This document shows positions 1 through 9,309 of a stretch of 64,000 bases of DNA, in pieces. Source of the DNA: Methylorubrum populi (GTDB lineage Bacteria > Pseudomonadota > Alphaproteobacteria > Rhizobiales > Beijerinckiaceae); the NCBI GenBank assembly GCA_020741775.1, contig DYYG01000013.1, positions 62,001 through 126,000 on the forward strand, given 5' to 3'. The translations under genes were made by a program, and so were the position numbers. The notes under the pieces are model-generated. The model saw only the letters and a list, made by a program, of their open reading frames with translations. It had not been told where the DNA came from and did no database searches. Each line of letters starts with the position of its first letter. Positions within the stretch are counted from its first letter, which is position 1.

Positions 1-316
1 CGAAGCCCATCACCACGAGTGGCATCCAGCCGCCGCCCGCCTTCAGCGCCGTGACCGCGTTCTGAAGCGCGCGTGAGAAATTCGATTGGACCGCGAGCAG
101 CCAGCCTCCGAGCCCCGTCGCTGCAGGGGCTGCCTCGCGAAACCCGATGCCGAAGGGGGAACGCGGCGGCGGCGCGGCGAGGCTGGGGCCAAACATCCAG
201 GCGATCAGAGCCAGGATAGCGGCGGCCGCGAGCACCGCTCCGGCGGTCAGCACCAGCCGAAGCGGCAGCCGGCTCGAGGCCGAACCCGCAAGCCGGGGCG
301 CGGCGCTTACGGACAT
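1..316 (-). CDS. NicO-family nickel/cobalt transporter, N-terminal part only
   Basis: This minus-strand reading frame starts at the ATG at 316 and runs off the left edge, so only about 105 residues are visible. They contain one strong hydrophobic segment (residues about 18-45) and a second hydrophobic stretch near the edge (GGGWMPLVVMGF), as at the start of NicO/RcnA-type Ni2+/Co2+ exporters of the inner membrane. Its start overlaps the last 10 bases of the DUF1007 gene, so the two are translationally coupled. DUF1007 followed by NicO is a common pair, and the context supports the call more than the short sequence does. Confidence 0.6.
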   Translation of the reverse strand, partial: MSVSAAPRLAGSASSRLPLRLVLTAGAVLAAAAILALIAWMFGPSLAAPPPRSPFGIGFREAAPAATGLGGWLLAVQSNFSRALQNAVTALKAGGGWMPLVVMGF

Positions 317-966
317 GCGACGATGGCCCGGTTGGCGAATTGCTCGCCGTAATTCGAGGCGGCGGTGAGCGCCTCGAACATCGCCTCCGTCATCGACTGG
401 CCGGGTTGAGCCGCGGCAGGTTCGGTATTCTTCGCCCGCGTCACCGTGGTGATGCAGCCGGGCGCGGCGCCGGGCAGACGCACCGCATCCGCTCCTTCGG
501 CGAGGCTGAAGGCGACGAAGTAGGTCGGGTCGTAGACTTCGAGCGCCGCGACACCCCGGCCCTGCGCGGCCGGCGCCTTCAGCGGCAACAGGAAGCTCAA
601 GGTGAGACGGTCACCATCCATCACCATGCGGGCATCCCGCGGCTCGGCGAAGGTCTGCTCCTTGCCCGCCACCTTGAGCTTGGTGAAATAAGCGAATTCG
701 GCGAGGTTGCCGGTATTCTCGGTCGCGAGCCCCTGCAGCTCCTCGGACGAGAGCTTGCCGTCGCCATTGGTGTCGAGGCCCTGCGTCACGAAGGACGAAT
801 AGGCGGAGTCGAACGTCCAGGTGTGGCGGATGCCGGCGACCCGCCCGGCCTCGTAGGCAAGCTCGGCCTTGGCGGTCACCCAGACATGGGGATGGGCTGC
901 GGCCGGCCCGGCACAGCCGAGGGCGGCGGCCAGGACGAGACATCGAAGGGATGCGGCAAACGGCAT
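307..966 (-). CDS. DUF1007 periplasmic protein
   Basis: A 219-residue protein with an N-terminal signal peptide (hydrophobic core at residues about 6-24, ending near PAAAHPHVW). The mature start HPHVWV and the DTNGDGKLSSEE segment (residues about 65-76, resembling an EF-hand loop) are typical of DUF1007 proteins, which accompany NicO nickel/cobalt transporters and are thought to serve as periplasmic substrate-binding or accessory subunits. The stop overlaps the start of the NicO gene downstream. The metal specificity cannot be read from sequence; nickel or cobalt is inferred from the neighbour. Confidence 0.8.
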   Translation of the reverse strand: MPFAASLRCLVLAAALGCAGPAAAHPHVWVTAKAELAYEAGRVAGIRHTWTFDSAYSSFVTQGLDTNGDGKLSSEELQGLATENTGNLAEFAYFTKLKVAGKEQTFAEPRDARMVMDGDRLTLSFLLPLKAPAAQGRGVAALEVYDPTYFVAFSLAEGADAVRLPGAAPGCITTVTRAKNTEPAAAQPGQSMTEAMFEALTAASNYGEQFANRAIVACP

Positions 967-1106
967 GGCGCTCGGGTCGATGCTCGGCTGGCTGTCCGGT
1001 TCGGCGACGGGCTCACCCTGCCCGGACGATCAGGCGAAAGCAGGGCGCCGCCCATCCCGACCCCGTCTCTGCGAACGCGCCGGAAACCACCTGTCGGGGC
1101 GAGGCG

Positions 1107-1571
1107 CTATGGCCGCTTGAGCAGCGCCTCGACTTCGGCGGCCTCCGCCTCGGACAAGCCCTCCGCCTTCGTCGGCGCCCGGCGGCGCGACAGGCGCCAG
1201 ATGCCGAAGGCGCCCAGGCCCACGGCGAGGAGCGGACTCAGCCAGAGCAGCAGGGTGTGCCAGCCGAAGACCGGACGCAGCAGCACGAACTCGCCGTAGC
1301 GGGCCACCACGTAATCGACGACCTGCTCATTGCTGTCGCCCTCCTTCAGCCGCTCTCGCACCAGCACCCGCAGATCCTTGGCCAGCGGGGCATCGGAATC
1401 GTCGATCGACTGGTTCTGGCAGACGAGGCAGCGCAGGCCCTCCGAGATATGCCGGGCCCGCGTCTCCATGGCAGGGTCCTTGAGCACCTCGTCGGGCTGC
1501 ACGGCGAGTGCCGGGACGGCGACGAGGCCCAGGGCGAGCGCGACGAGCGCGGAGCGGAGGCGAGACATCAT
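1107..1571 (-). CDS. ccmH: Cytochrome c maturation protein CcmH (CycL)
   Basis: A 154-residue thiol-redox subunit of the System I cytochrome c maturation machinery. It has a signal peptide (residues 1-23), the conserved LRCLVCQNQS motif with Cys48 and Cys51, and a C-terminal membrane anchor (about residues 104-125) followed by a basic tail. CcmH reduces or presents the CXXCH cysteines of apocytochrome c to the CcmF heme lyase. Its ATG overlaps the stop of ccmF by four bases (ATGA), and it is the last gene of a ccmI-ccmE-ccmF-ccmH operon. Confidence 0.95.
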   Translation of the reverse strand: MMSRLRSALVALALGLVAVPALAVQPDEVLKDPAMETRARHISEGLRCLVCQNQSIDDSDAPLAKDLRVLVRERLKEGDSNEQVVDYVVARYGEFVLLRPVFGWHTLLLWLSPLLAVGLGAFGIWRLSRRRAPTKAEGLSEAEAAEVEALLKRP

Positions 1572-3574
1572 TCGGCCGGCACCGCGGCGGGCGGCAGCTT
1601 CGCCCGCGCCTTGACCGGCGCGCCGACGCGCATGCGCCGGTCGGTGAGGGACAGCCCTCCCCCCGCCGCCATGATCAGGGCGCCGATCCAGATCAGCAGC
1701 ACCAGCGGCTTGTGATAGAGCCGCAGGCCGATCGAGCCATCGGGCATCACCTCGCCGAGGCTGGCGTAGATCTGGCTCACTCCCACGGTCTTGAGGCCGG
1801 ATTCCGTCACCGTCATCCGGCGGGAGGGATAGAAGCGTTTGCCGGTCTCGACGGTGCCGACCGCGTCACCCTCCTTCGTGCGAAGAGTCAGGAAGGCGGT
1901 GGTCTCCTCGTAGTTCTCGCCCTTGCGCGGGCCGACCCGGTCCAGGGTCGCGACATAGGGCCCGGCGGCGACCTGCCCTCCGGGTTTCAGGGTAGCGAGG
2001 CCTTCCGTCGCCCAACCCTGGCCGGCAATGCCCAGCACCACCACGCCGACGCCGGCATGGGCGAGCGCCGTGCCCCAGGCCGAGCGCGGCAGGCCGACCG
2101 CCCGGCGCCAGGTCGTGCCGAGATCACGGGTCCGGCTCTGGCCGTAGCCGCGGGCGCGCGACCAGATTTCGAGGGCCGAGCCGATGATCAGATAGGCGCC
2201 GAAGCCGAGGCCCACCGGCGCCATCACCGGGCCGCCCCAGGTCAGCGCCGCCGCGACGACGCCGACGACGAGGGCCAGGGCGAAGGCCGCCAACAGGCGC
2301 TGCGCGGCCGCCGCGATGTCGCCCCGCTTCCAGGCGAGCGCCTGGCCGAAGGGCACGATCACCAGGAGCGGCAGGGCGAGCGGCACGAAGGTCCAGTTGA
2401 AGAAGGGCGGACCGACCGAGATCTTCTCCGCCGTCAGCATCTCGAGGAGCAGCGGATAGAGCGTGCCGACGAACACCGTGGCGCAGGCGGCCACGAGGAA
2501 CAGGTTGTTGAGCACCAGTGCGCCCTCGCGGGAGATCGGCGCGAACAGGCCGCCCTGGCGCAGAGTCGGCGCGCGCCACGCGAACAGGCTCAGCGAGCCG
2601 CCGATGAACAGGGCGAGGATTCCGAGGATGAAGACGCCGCGGCTCGGATCGGAGGCGAAGCTGTGGACCGAGGTCAGCAGCCCCGACCGCACGATGAAGG
2701 TGCCGACCAGCGAGAGCGAGAAGGTGAGGATGGCGAGCAGGACCGTCCAGACCTTCAGGGCGTCGCGCTTCTCCATCACCACGGTGGAATGCAGCAGCGC
2801 CGTGCCGGCGATCCAGGGCATCAGCGAGGCGTTCTCGACCGGGTCCCAGAACCACCAGCCGCCCCAGCCGAGCTCGTAATAGGCCCAGTAGGAGCCCATG
2901 GCGATGCCGAGCGTCAGGAAGCTCCAGGCGATCAGCGTCCAGGGCCGCACCGCCCGCGCCCAGACGGCATCGATGCGCCCCTCGATCAGGGCGGCGACGG
3001 CGAAGGCGAAGCTGATCGAGAAGCCGACATAGCCGAGATAGAGCAGCGGCGGATGGATCGCGAGGCCGGCATCCTGCAGCAGCGGGTTGAGGTCGTTGCC
3101 CTCCAGCGGCGCCGGAGCGACCCGGGCGAACGGGTTCGAGGTCGTGATGATGAACAGCACGAACACAAAGGTGATGCTCGCCTGCACCATCAGCACGTTG
3201 GTGCGCAGCACCGGCGGCACGGAGGCCTTGGCACCGGCGACCCAGGCGCCGAACAGGGCGAGGATCAGCACCCAGAGGAGCATCGAGCCCTCATGGTTCC
3301 CCCAGACGCCGGAGATCTTGTAGATCAGCGGCTTGGCGGTGTGCGAATTCTCGACGACGTTCTGAACCGAGAAGTCCGAGGCCACGTGCGCATAGGTCAG
3401 CGCGCAGAAGGCGAACAGGATGCAGGCGAAGGTGCCGAGCGCCGCCGGCCCCGCCACCTCGCGCAAAGCCGCGTCGCCCGAGCGCGCCGCCCAGGCTGGC
3501 ATCACCGCCTGAACCAGGGACAAAGCCAGCGCCAGCGCCAGCGCGTAATGGCCGACCTCGACGATCACCGGCAC
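1568..3574 (-). CDS. ccmF: Cytochrome c heme lyase CcmF (CycK)
   Basis: A 668-residue, highly hydrophobic polytopic membrane protein. It carries the tryptophan-rich WWD signature of heme-handling proteins (WGGWWFWDPVENASLMPW, near residues 235-255) and a large periplasmic domain before the last membrane helix. It takes heme from holo-CcmE and ligates it to apocytochrome c together with CcmH and CcmI. Length matches the family (about 650). It lies 40 bases after ccmE and overlaps ccmH by four bases. Confidence 0.97.
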   Translation of the reverse strand: MPVIVEVGHYALALALALSLVQAVMPAWAARSGDAALREVAGPAALGTFACILFAFCALTYAHVASDFSVQNVVENSHTAKPLIYKISGVWGNHEGSMLLWVLILALFGAWVAGAKASVPPVLRTNVLMVQASITFVFVLFIITTSNPFARVAPAPLEGNDLNPLLQDAGLAIHPPLLYLGYVGFSISFAFAVAALIEGRIDAVWARAVRPWTLIAWSFLTLGIAMGSYWAYYELGWGGWWFWDPVENASLMPWIAGTALLHSTVVMEKRDALKVWTVLLAILTFSLSLVGTFIVRSGLLTSVHSFASDPSRGVFILGILALFIGGSLSLFAWRAPTLRQGGLFAPISREGALVLNNLFLVAACATVFVGTLYPLLLEMLTAEKISVGPPFFNWTFVPLALPLLVIVPFGQALAWKRGDIAAAAQRLLAAFALALVVGVVAAALTWGGPVMAPVGLGFGAYLIIGSALEIWSRARGYGQSRTRDLGTTWRRAVGLPRSAWGTALAHAGVGVVVLGIAGQGWATEGLATLKPGGQVAAGPYVATLDRVGPRKGENYEETTAFLTLRTKEGDAVGTVETGKRFYPSRRMTVTESGLKTVGVSQIYASLGEVMPDGSIGLRLYHKPLVLLIWIGALIMAAGGGLSLTDRRMRVGAPVKARAKLPPAAVPAE

Positions 3575-3614
3575 ACCTCCTGCGCGACTTCGATCCGGAC
3601 GTGCATGAGGTTTC

Positions 3615-4124
3615 TCACCGCTCGCTGCGCTGGCCCAGGGTCGCGTCGGCCGAGGCCGGCTTCACCGCTTCCTTGGGCGTCTCCTTGCCCCCGCCCTCCT
3701 GCCAGCGTCCCTGCGCCTTGAGCGCGTCGGCCACCTCGCGGGGCATGTAGTTCTCGTCGTGCTTGGCCAGCACGGTATCGGCCCGGAACACGCCGCCGGC
3801 ATCGAGACGTCCCTCGGCGACGATCCCCTGGCCCTCGCGGAACAGATCGGGCAGCAGGCCGCGATACTGCACCGGGACGGTCGCGTTGGTGTCGGTCACC
3901 GAGAACTCGACATTCTGGTCAGGGCCGCGCTTCACCGAGCCGTCCTTCACGAGGCCGCCCAGCCGGAAGCGCGTTCCCGGCGGGACGCCCTGCGCAGCCA
4001 CCTCGGCGGGAGAGCGGAAGAACACGATCGAGCCGCTCATCGCCGACAGGATCAGCCCGAGCGCCAGCGCGAGCACGGCGCCACAGGAGGCGATGAGGAT
4101 CAGGCGGCGGCTCTTGCGGGTCAC
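3615..4124 (-). CDS. ccmE: Heme chaperone CcmE (CycJ)
   Basis: A 169-residue periplasmic heme chaperone anchored by one N-terminal helix (residues about 8-36). The OB-fold core ends in the HDENY motif: His122 is the residue that forms the covalent heme bond in this family and Tyr126 the axial ligand. It carries heme from CcmC/D (not in this window) to CcmF. It sits between ccmI and ccmF on the minus strand in the usual alphaproteobacterial cycHJKL order. The C-terminal 35 residues are Lys/Glu/Ala rich and not conserved. Confidence 0.96.
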   Translation of the reverse strand: MTRKSRRLILIASCGAVLALALGLILSAMSGSIVFFRSPAEVAAQGVPPGTRFRLGGLVKDGSVKRGPDQNVEFSVTDTNATVPVQYRGLLPDLFREGQGIVAEGRLDAGGVFRADTVLAKHDENYMPREVADALKAQGRWQEGGGKETPKEAVKPASADATLGQRSER

Positions 4125-4296
4125 GACGGTTCCGTCCCGGTTCGTCGGCGTCTTCTCAAGACCTTCAGGAGTGGCATGACAGCCTGAAGGCGGCCCGACG
4201 TCTTTATGTCGATCAAGCTTCCGGTTTCGGCTCAGCCGCCGTCCGGGTCAAGGTTGCACGGCCGGGACCGATTGTCAGGGGCCGAACCTCAACCGG

Positions 4297-5817
4297 TCAC
4301 GGCTGGCCGGCAGGCGCTAGGCCGAGTTCCCGGCCCAGCGCATCGAGGCGCTCCACCGCCGTCGGATTGGCGGCCAGCGCCATCTTCGCCCGGTCGAGGG
4401 CCTGGGCCGCGGCGGCGCGGTCCCCGAGGACGCCGTAGGAGCGCACGAGGCGCATCCACTCGTCGGCGCTGCCGCCCTTGGCGGCGAGGCGACGGTCGAG
4501 ATTCGCGACCATGCCGCGAATCGCTTCCTCGCGTTCGGCCGCCGGCATCGCCCGGATCGCGGCGGCGCCATCGGGCTCTGCCGCCTCGGCGCGGCCGGGT
4601 TCGGCAGGCTTTTCCCGGGCCTCCGGACGCGGTGTCCCGGCCCGCTGCGCGAGACCGAGTTCGTGGGCCTGCGCATCGAGGCGGCCCTGCGCGTCCTTGT
4701 CCTGGGCCAACGCCTTGCGCGCCCTGTCCAAGGCCTCGAGCGCCTTGTCGCGCTCGCCGAGCACGGCGTGGGAGCGGATCAGCCGCAGCCATTCGTCGGC
4801 GTTGCCACCCTGCTTGGCCAGCCGCCGCTCCAGCCCCTCGACCATGCCGCGGATGGCGTCGATCCGCTCGGAGGGAGGCAGGGCCTGGATGTTGGCCCCC
4901 GGCCCAGCCGCGGGTGCCTCGGACTTCGACCCGTCCTCCCCCTTCGGCGCGGCGGTGGTCTCGCCCTTCAGCCGCGCGAGGCTGTCCCGGACCGTGGGGA
5001 GCCAGGGCGCATCCGCAGGCGCGGAGGCGACCAGCGCTTCGAGGCGCCGCACGGCGCCGGCCGGATCGCCGGACTGCTCGTCGCCGCGCGCGAGGTAGAA
5101 TTGCGGCTTGGCCGCCTTCGGATCGGCAGCGACGGCCCGGTCGAGCACCTTTCGCGCCTCCGGCGAGACGGTGCCGTCTGCCGCCGCGATCAAAGCCTCG
5201 CCCCAATCGGACAAGGTCTGGGCGTCCTCTCCCTTGAGGCGCACCAGGGCGGCATAGGCCCGGGCCGCGTCGTCGAAGCGGCCGAGCCGCATATAGACCG
5301 GGGCGAGGACGCTCCAGCCGCGGGCATCGTCCGGATGGTTGGCGAGCCGCGCCTCGATCTGGCCGATGGCGGTCATCAGATCCTGCGCCCCCGCCCGCGT
5401 CGCCTTGCGGTCGGCATCCGTCTGCGAGGGGAGGTTGGGAGAACCGTAGAGGCCGTAGACGACCAGCGCGACGAGGGGGATCGTCGAGAGGGCGAAGGCG
5501 GAGGCCGCGCGGCGCTGGCGCAGATGCGGCTCGGCGATCGGCGCCGCATCCGTCGGATCGGCGCGCTCCTCGCGGCTCGCCCGCAGCAGCCGGCGCGCCG
5601 CCTCGGTCCGGGCCGCCTCGGCCTCGGCCGGGGCGATCAGGCCGCGCGCGAGGTCGCGCTCGATCTCCGCGAGTTGGTCCTCGTAGAAGCCGGTTTCGGT
5701 GGCGAGCCCTGCGGCGGCGCTCGCGCTGTCCTGCCGGCGGCGGCGCGACATCGGCCACAGCAGCGCGAACACGGCCGTACCGGTCATGGCCGCAAGGATG
5801 AACCAGATCGCCGTCAT
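4297..5817 (-). CDS. ccmI: Cytochrome c biogenesis protein CcmI (CycH)
   Basis: A 506-residue protein with two N-terminal membrane helices (residues about 3-22 and 128-146) flanking a cytoplasmic loop, then a long periplasmic region with TPR-like repeats. Two homologous blocks resembling IDAIRGMVEGLERRLAKQGG and EEAIRGMVANLDRRLAAKGG (about residues 305 and 435) show an internal duplication. CcmI binds the C-terminus of apocytochrome c and delivers it to CcmFH. It is the first gene of the ccm operon; about 170 bases separate it from ccmE. Confidence 0.93.
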   Translation of the reverse strand: MTAIWFILAAMTGTAVFALLWPMSRRRRQDSASAAAGLATETGFYEDQLAEIERDLARGLIAPAEAEAARTEAARRLLRASREERADPTDAAPIAEPHLRQRRAASAFALSTIPLVALVVYGLYGSPNLPSQTDADRKATRAGAQDLMTAIGQIEARLANHPDDARGWSVLAPVYMRLGRFDDAARAYAALVRLKGEDAQTLSDWGEALIAAADGTVSPEARKVLDRAVAADPKAAKPQFYLARGDEQSGDPAGAVRRLEALVASAPADAPWLPTVRDSLARLKGETTAAPKGEDGSKSEAPAAGPGANIQALPPSERIDAIRGMVEGLERRLAKQGGNADEWLRLIRSHAVLGERDKALEALDRARKALAQDKDAQGRLDAQAHELGLAQRAGTPRPEAREKPAEPGRAEAAEPDGAAAIRAMPAAEREEAIRGMVANLDRRLAAKGGSADEWMRLVRSYGVLGDRAAAAQALDRAKMALAANPTAVERLDALGRELGLAPAGQP

Positions 5818-5964
5818 CAGACCCAGAAATTAAGCTCGGCTCCGTGTAGAGCCCGAGCGGGTCCCGCACGACATCACCCTCGGGCGACACGTCGTCACGC
5901 ACGGGCGAAGCATGGCCATAGCACAGGCGAACCGGCACGTAACCTTTCGCCGGGCCGCGTCGTC

Positions 5965-7380
5965 TCAGCGCTGGCCAGCTCCCGCCGGGGCATCCCCCGG
6001 CACCTCGATCACCGCGCGCAGCCCCCCCAAGGCCGCCGCCTCCAGGCGGAAGCGGCCGCGATAGAGCGCGGCGAGATCGGCCACGATCGACAGGCCGAGG
6101 CCGGAGCCGGGCTTGGTCTCGTCGAGGCGCCGGCCGCGCTTGAGCACCGCCGCGCGATCCTCCTCGGGCAGGCCCGGCCCGTCATCCTCCACGGCCACCA
6201 CAAGGTGCGGGTAATCGTGCTCGCCCGTCGGCGCCGCCGAGATCGAGACGCGGCCGGCGGCCCATTTCGAGGCGTTGTCGACGAGATTGCCGATCATCTC
6301 CTCGAAATCCTGCTTCTCGCCCCGGAAGCGCAGGCCCGGCGGGACGTGGACCTCGTAGGCGATGTCCTTGTCGCGGTAGATCTTGCCGAAGGTCCGCACC
6401 AGCCCGGCCAGCGCCGGCTCGACATCCGTCGAGGTGCCGAGGGTGCCGGCGAGAGCGGCGGCGCGGGCCCGGTCGAGGTGGTAGTTCACCTGATCGCGCA
6501 TCACCGCCGCCTGTTCACGGATCTTGTCGGCCAGCTCCGGCGGGGCCTCGCTGCTGCCCGCCTCGTTGACGATGATCGAGAGCGGGGTCTTCAGCGCATG
6601 GGCGAGGTTGCCGACCTGGGTGCGGGCGCGCTCCAGGATCTCGCGATTCGTCTCAATGAGCAGGTTGATCTCGCCCGCGAGCGGCGCGATGTCGCGCGGA
6701 TACTCGCCGTCGATCCGGTCGGCCTCGCCCCGGCGGATCGAGCCGAGCGCGGTGCGCAGCTTGCGCAGGGGCGCGAGGCCGAAGCGGATCTGCAGAAGCG
6801 CGGTCGCCGCCAGCGAGAAGCCGAGCAGGCCGAAGGTCATGAACAAGGAGAAGCGGAAACGCTCGACATCGTTGACGATCTCATCGGCCGGACCGGCCAC
6901 CCGCACGGTGTAGCGCCCGTCGGCCCCGACATCGACATCGCGCTCGACGATGCGCAGGGTGCGGTCGTCCTGGCCCTTGCCGTAGCCCTGGCGGATCTGG
7001 CCGATGGTGGCGGTACCGGCCTGATCGGGCCCTTTCAGCGGCACGCCGACGAGGGAGCGCGAGGTGCGCAGATCCCTCGGCTTCGCGTCCGGCCGGCCGA
7101 CCTGCCAGTACCAGCCCGACAGGGGCAGGTCGAAGCGCGGATCACCCAGCGAGAAGGAGCGCGTCTCGGGATCGCTCGGGCTGACGAGATCGGTGGCGAG
7201 ATTGTTGGCGAAGACGAGCAGCCGGCTGTCGAAGGCCCGCTCGGTGTTCTCGCGATAGAGCGTCGTGAGAATGAAGGCCGCGATGACGAGGATCGCGGTG
7301 CTCGATAGGAACGAGGAGACCGCGAGCCGCACCGCGATGGAGCGGCGGCGCAGGGGAAGCCAGGAAAGGCGATCGGTCAT
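5965..7380 (-). CDS. Sensor histidine kinase (PhoQ-like)
   Basis: A membrane sensor kinase of about 471 residues from the ATG at 7380, preferred because the MTDRLSWLPLRRRS start leads straight into the first membrane helix; an upstream in-frame start at 7416 is less likely. Order: membrane helix, periplasmic sensor region, second helix (FMTFGLLGFSLAATALL), HAMP, dimerisation H-box with the phosphoacceptor in NLAHALKTPLS, then an HATPase domain with VEDDGPGLPEEDR and SGLGLSIV. The response regulator lies upstream on the same strand, so the two form a pair. The signal sensed is unknown. Confidence 0.88.
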   Translation of the reverse strand: MTDRLSWLPLRRRSIAVRLAVSSFLSSTAILVIAAFILTTLYRENTERAFDSRLLVFANNLATDLVSPSDPETRSFSLGDPRFDLPLSGWYWQVGRPDAKPRDLRTSRSLVGVPLKGPDQAGTATIGQIRQGYGKGQDDRTLRIVERDVDVGADGRYTVRVAGPADEIVNDVERFRFSLFMTFGLLGFSLAATALLQIRFGLAPLRKLRTALGSIRRGEADRIDGEYPRDIAPLAGEINLLIETNREILERARTQVGNLAHALKTPLSIIVNEAGSSEAPPELADKIREQAAVMRDQVNYHLDRARAAALAGTLGTSTDVEPALAGLVRTFGKIYRDKDIAYEVHVPPGLRFRGEKQDFEEMIGNLVDNASKWAAGRVSISAAPTGEHDYPHLVVAVEDDGPGLPEEDRAAVLKRGRRLDETKPGSGLGLSIVADLAALYRGRFRLEAAALGGLRAVIEVPGDAPAGAGQR

Positions 7381-7664
7381 GAATCCTGGCTCGCAAGAAA
7401 CCGGGCGGGCATGCACATCAGGCGTGCCCGCTCTCTACACTTTCATTCGGGAGGAGGCGCAGCCCTTCAAATCGGTGAAGCCGGGACGAGCCGCCTCGCC
7501 CGTCTCTTGCCCGCGCAGCACGGCTGGCCACTCACCGAGGCCATCGCGGTCGCCGCACTCAACGCGTCGGAGCGGGATGAGAAACCTCCGGCCTTGTGGG
7601 AGTGGCTGAAGCCGATGAAGCGATCTGCGCTGCGCTGACCGATCTCGGCCGCCAACGATGAGCG
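7381..7664. other. Spacer between kinase and regulator genes
   Basis: About 285 bases between the response regulator and kinase genes. Short open frames exist on both strands but none has a convincing ribosome-binding site or protein-like composition. No clear terminator or promoter was recognised. The length is unusual for a two-component operon and may mean separate transcription of the kinase. Confidence 0.3.
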
Positions 7665-8342
7665 TCACCCCCGCCCGGTCGGCTGGTTCGGATCGATGAG
7701 GTAGCCCAGTCCCCGCACCGTCTGGATCAGATCGACGGCAAGTTTCTTTCTCAGGCGCCCGACGAAGACCTCGATCGTGTTGGAATCCCGGTCGAAATCC
7801 TGGTCGTAGAGGTGTTCGGTCAGCTCCGCACGGGAAACGACGCGGCCGGTATGATGCATCAGGTAGGAGAGCAGTCGGTATTCGTGGCTCGTCAGCTTGA
7901 TCGGCGCGCCGTCGACGAAGACGCGGCCGGAGCGGGTGTCGAGGGTGACGGGGCCGCAGGCGATCTGGCTGCTGGCATGGCCCGCCGCGCGCCGCAGGAT
8001 CGCCCGCACCCGGGCCATCAGCTCTTCCATGTGAAAGGGCTTGGTGACGTAATCGTCGGCGCCGGCATCGAAGCCATCCACCTTGTCCGACCAGCGGTCG
8101 CGGGCTGTCAGGATGATGACGGGGGTCTTCACCCCGGCCCGGCGCCAGTTCTGCAGCACGGTGACGCCATCGGCCTTGGGCAGGCCCATATCGAGGATGA
8201 TCGCGTCGTAGGGCTCGTTCTCGCCGAGATAGCCGCCCTCCTCCCCGTCGAAGGCTTTGTCGGCGACGTAGCCCGCCTCCTCCAGCGCGGCGACGACCTG
8301 TCGGTTGATGTCACGGTCGTCCTCGACGACGAGCAGACGCAC
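7665..8342 (-). CDS. OmpR/PhoP-family response regulator
   Basis: A 225-residue regulator: receiver domain (residues 1-118) with acidic DD pocket, phosphoacceptor Asp51 (IILDMGLPKADG), Thr/Ala switch region and Lys101 in VTKPF, followed by a winged-helix DNA-binding domain (residues about 128-220) with the GYLIDP end typical of OmpR/PhoB proteins. It pairs with the kinase encoded downstream (5965-7380). PhoP-like assignment is by general resemblance only; target genes are not evident here. Confidence 0.93.
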   Translation of the reverse strand: MRLLVVEDDRDINRQVVAALEEAGYVADKAFDGEEGGYLGENEPYDAIILDMGLPKADGVTVLQNWRRAGVKTPVIILTARDRWSDKVDGFDAGADDYVTKPFHMEELMARVRAILRRAAGHASSQIACGPVTLDTRSGRVFVDGAPIKLTSHEYRLLSYLMHHTGRVVSRAELTEHLYDQDFDRDSNTIEVFVGRLRKKLAVDLIQTVRGLGYLIDPNQPTGRG

Positions 8343-8502
8343 GGTCGATTACTCCTCACTCCGAGCCGGCGACGATGCCGCATCGCCGTTCGCCCCCTGC
8401 GGGGCCGTCATTTTGGGTCCTGCGGATGTCCGCAGGCGGCACGACATCTGATGATCGGCCTAATTCCATGCCACTTCATTAAAATGGTGTCATGGCCCTA
8501 GA

Positions 8503-8874
8503 CTACCATTGACCGCTCACCTGCCCCGATTGGGCATCGACCATGACGTGCAGGAATTGCCCGTCCCGGCGCAGAGCCGTCAACAGATAGACTAGGCCCG
8601 CCTCGTGCCGGCACAGGCTGGCGCGCTGGATCTCGGCCCGCGGGACGATCTGGCGCGCCGCGCGAATCGCGGAGAGAGGCGGGACGACGCGCTTCTCGGC
8701 CACCGCCTCCCGCAGGTCGGCGGGAGAGAGGCAATCGTCGCCGCGGTTCATCGGCTCCCGCGCGGCCGGAGCCTGCGCGATGGCGCCGGTCTCCTCGGCG
8801 AGCGGGCCGACCGCACCCGTCGCGAGAACCGCGGCGGTCGAGACGACGATCAACAGGGCGAAAGCTTGGCGCAT
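8503..8874 (-). CDS. Exported PepSY-like protein
   Basis: About 123 residues from the ATG at 8874, chosen because MRQAFALLIVVSTAAVLATGA is a signal peptide; a longer frame upstream lacks support. The mature part has the pattern LREAVAEKRVVPPLSAIRAARQIVPRAEIQRASLCR followed by a strand ending VMVDAQSGQVSGQW, as in periplasmic PepSY-fold proteins that often sit beside PhoPQ-type systems. It is just upstream of the response regulator, so it may be a periplasmic partner or target. Function unproven. Confidence 0.65.
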   Translation of the reverse strand: MRQAFALLIVVSTAAVLATGAVGPLAEETGAIAQAPAAREPMNRGDDCLSPADLREAVAEKRVVPPLSAIRAARQIVPRAEIQRASLCRHEAGLVYLLTALRRDGQFLHVMVDAQSGQVSGQW

Positions 8875-9051
8875 CGGGGTCAACTGTCGCGCTAGGGCAC
8901 TGAATGCGCCCTGAATGTTCGCGCGAGCCGACGCGTTCGGGGCGGCGAAAGCTGTCTTGCGGTCGGGTGCCATGTCCGGGTCGGCGAAGCTGTCGGGATC
9001 AAGGCGGAACGGCCGCGACGGTTCCCAGGGAAGAGGATGGCGCCCCGCCCG

Positions 9052-9285
9052 TCACGCCGCCTTCTGCGGCGGCCCAAAGCAGCGGTCGAGCCACAGCTGG
9101 AGCGCGCGGCCGGCGAGATCTCCGCCGTCGATGGGTTCGAGGGCGGCCTCCCGCAGGGTGCGCAGCGAGTGCTCGAAACCGCGGCGGGCGATCTGCAGGC
9201 GCCGCGCCGCGGCCCGGTCGCGACGGAACCGCGAGAGATACCGGCCGGCCCCGCCCCGGGCCGATGCGAACAGGCCTGCGGACAT
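9052..9285 (-). CDS. Small hypothetical protein, possible phage remnant
   Basis: A 77-residue, arginine-rich, helical protein with no recognised domain. It follows the coiled-coil gene at 9310-9663 by 24 bases on the same strand and ends near a hairpin-rich GC stretch. The cluster of three short genes, interrupted by mobile DNA upstream, resembles the late region of a defective prophage, but no structural phage protein is recognisable. Coding is supported by the compact arrangement only. Confidence 0.45.
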   Translation of the reverse strand: MSAGLFASARGGAGRYLSRFRRDRAAARRLQIARRGFEHSLRTLREAALEPIDGGDLAGRALQLWLDRCFGPPQKAA

Positions 9286-9309
9286 TCCACGCTCCTCGTT
9301 CCCGATCGT

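Noticed and set aside
1508-3721. Long plus-strand open frame of 737 codons opposite ccmF
   Set aside because: Shadow of ccmF in GC-rich DNA; composition is extreme (Arg/Gly/Asp/His) and no motif is present.
7411-7668. Several short frames between kinase and regulator genes
   Set aside because: No RBS and no conserved-looking sequence on either strand.
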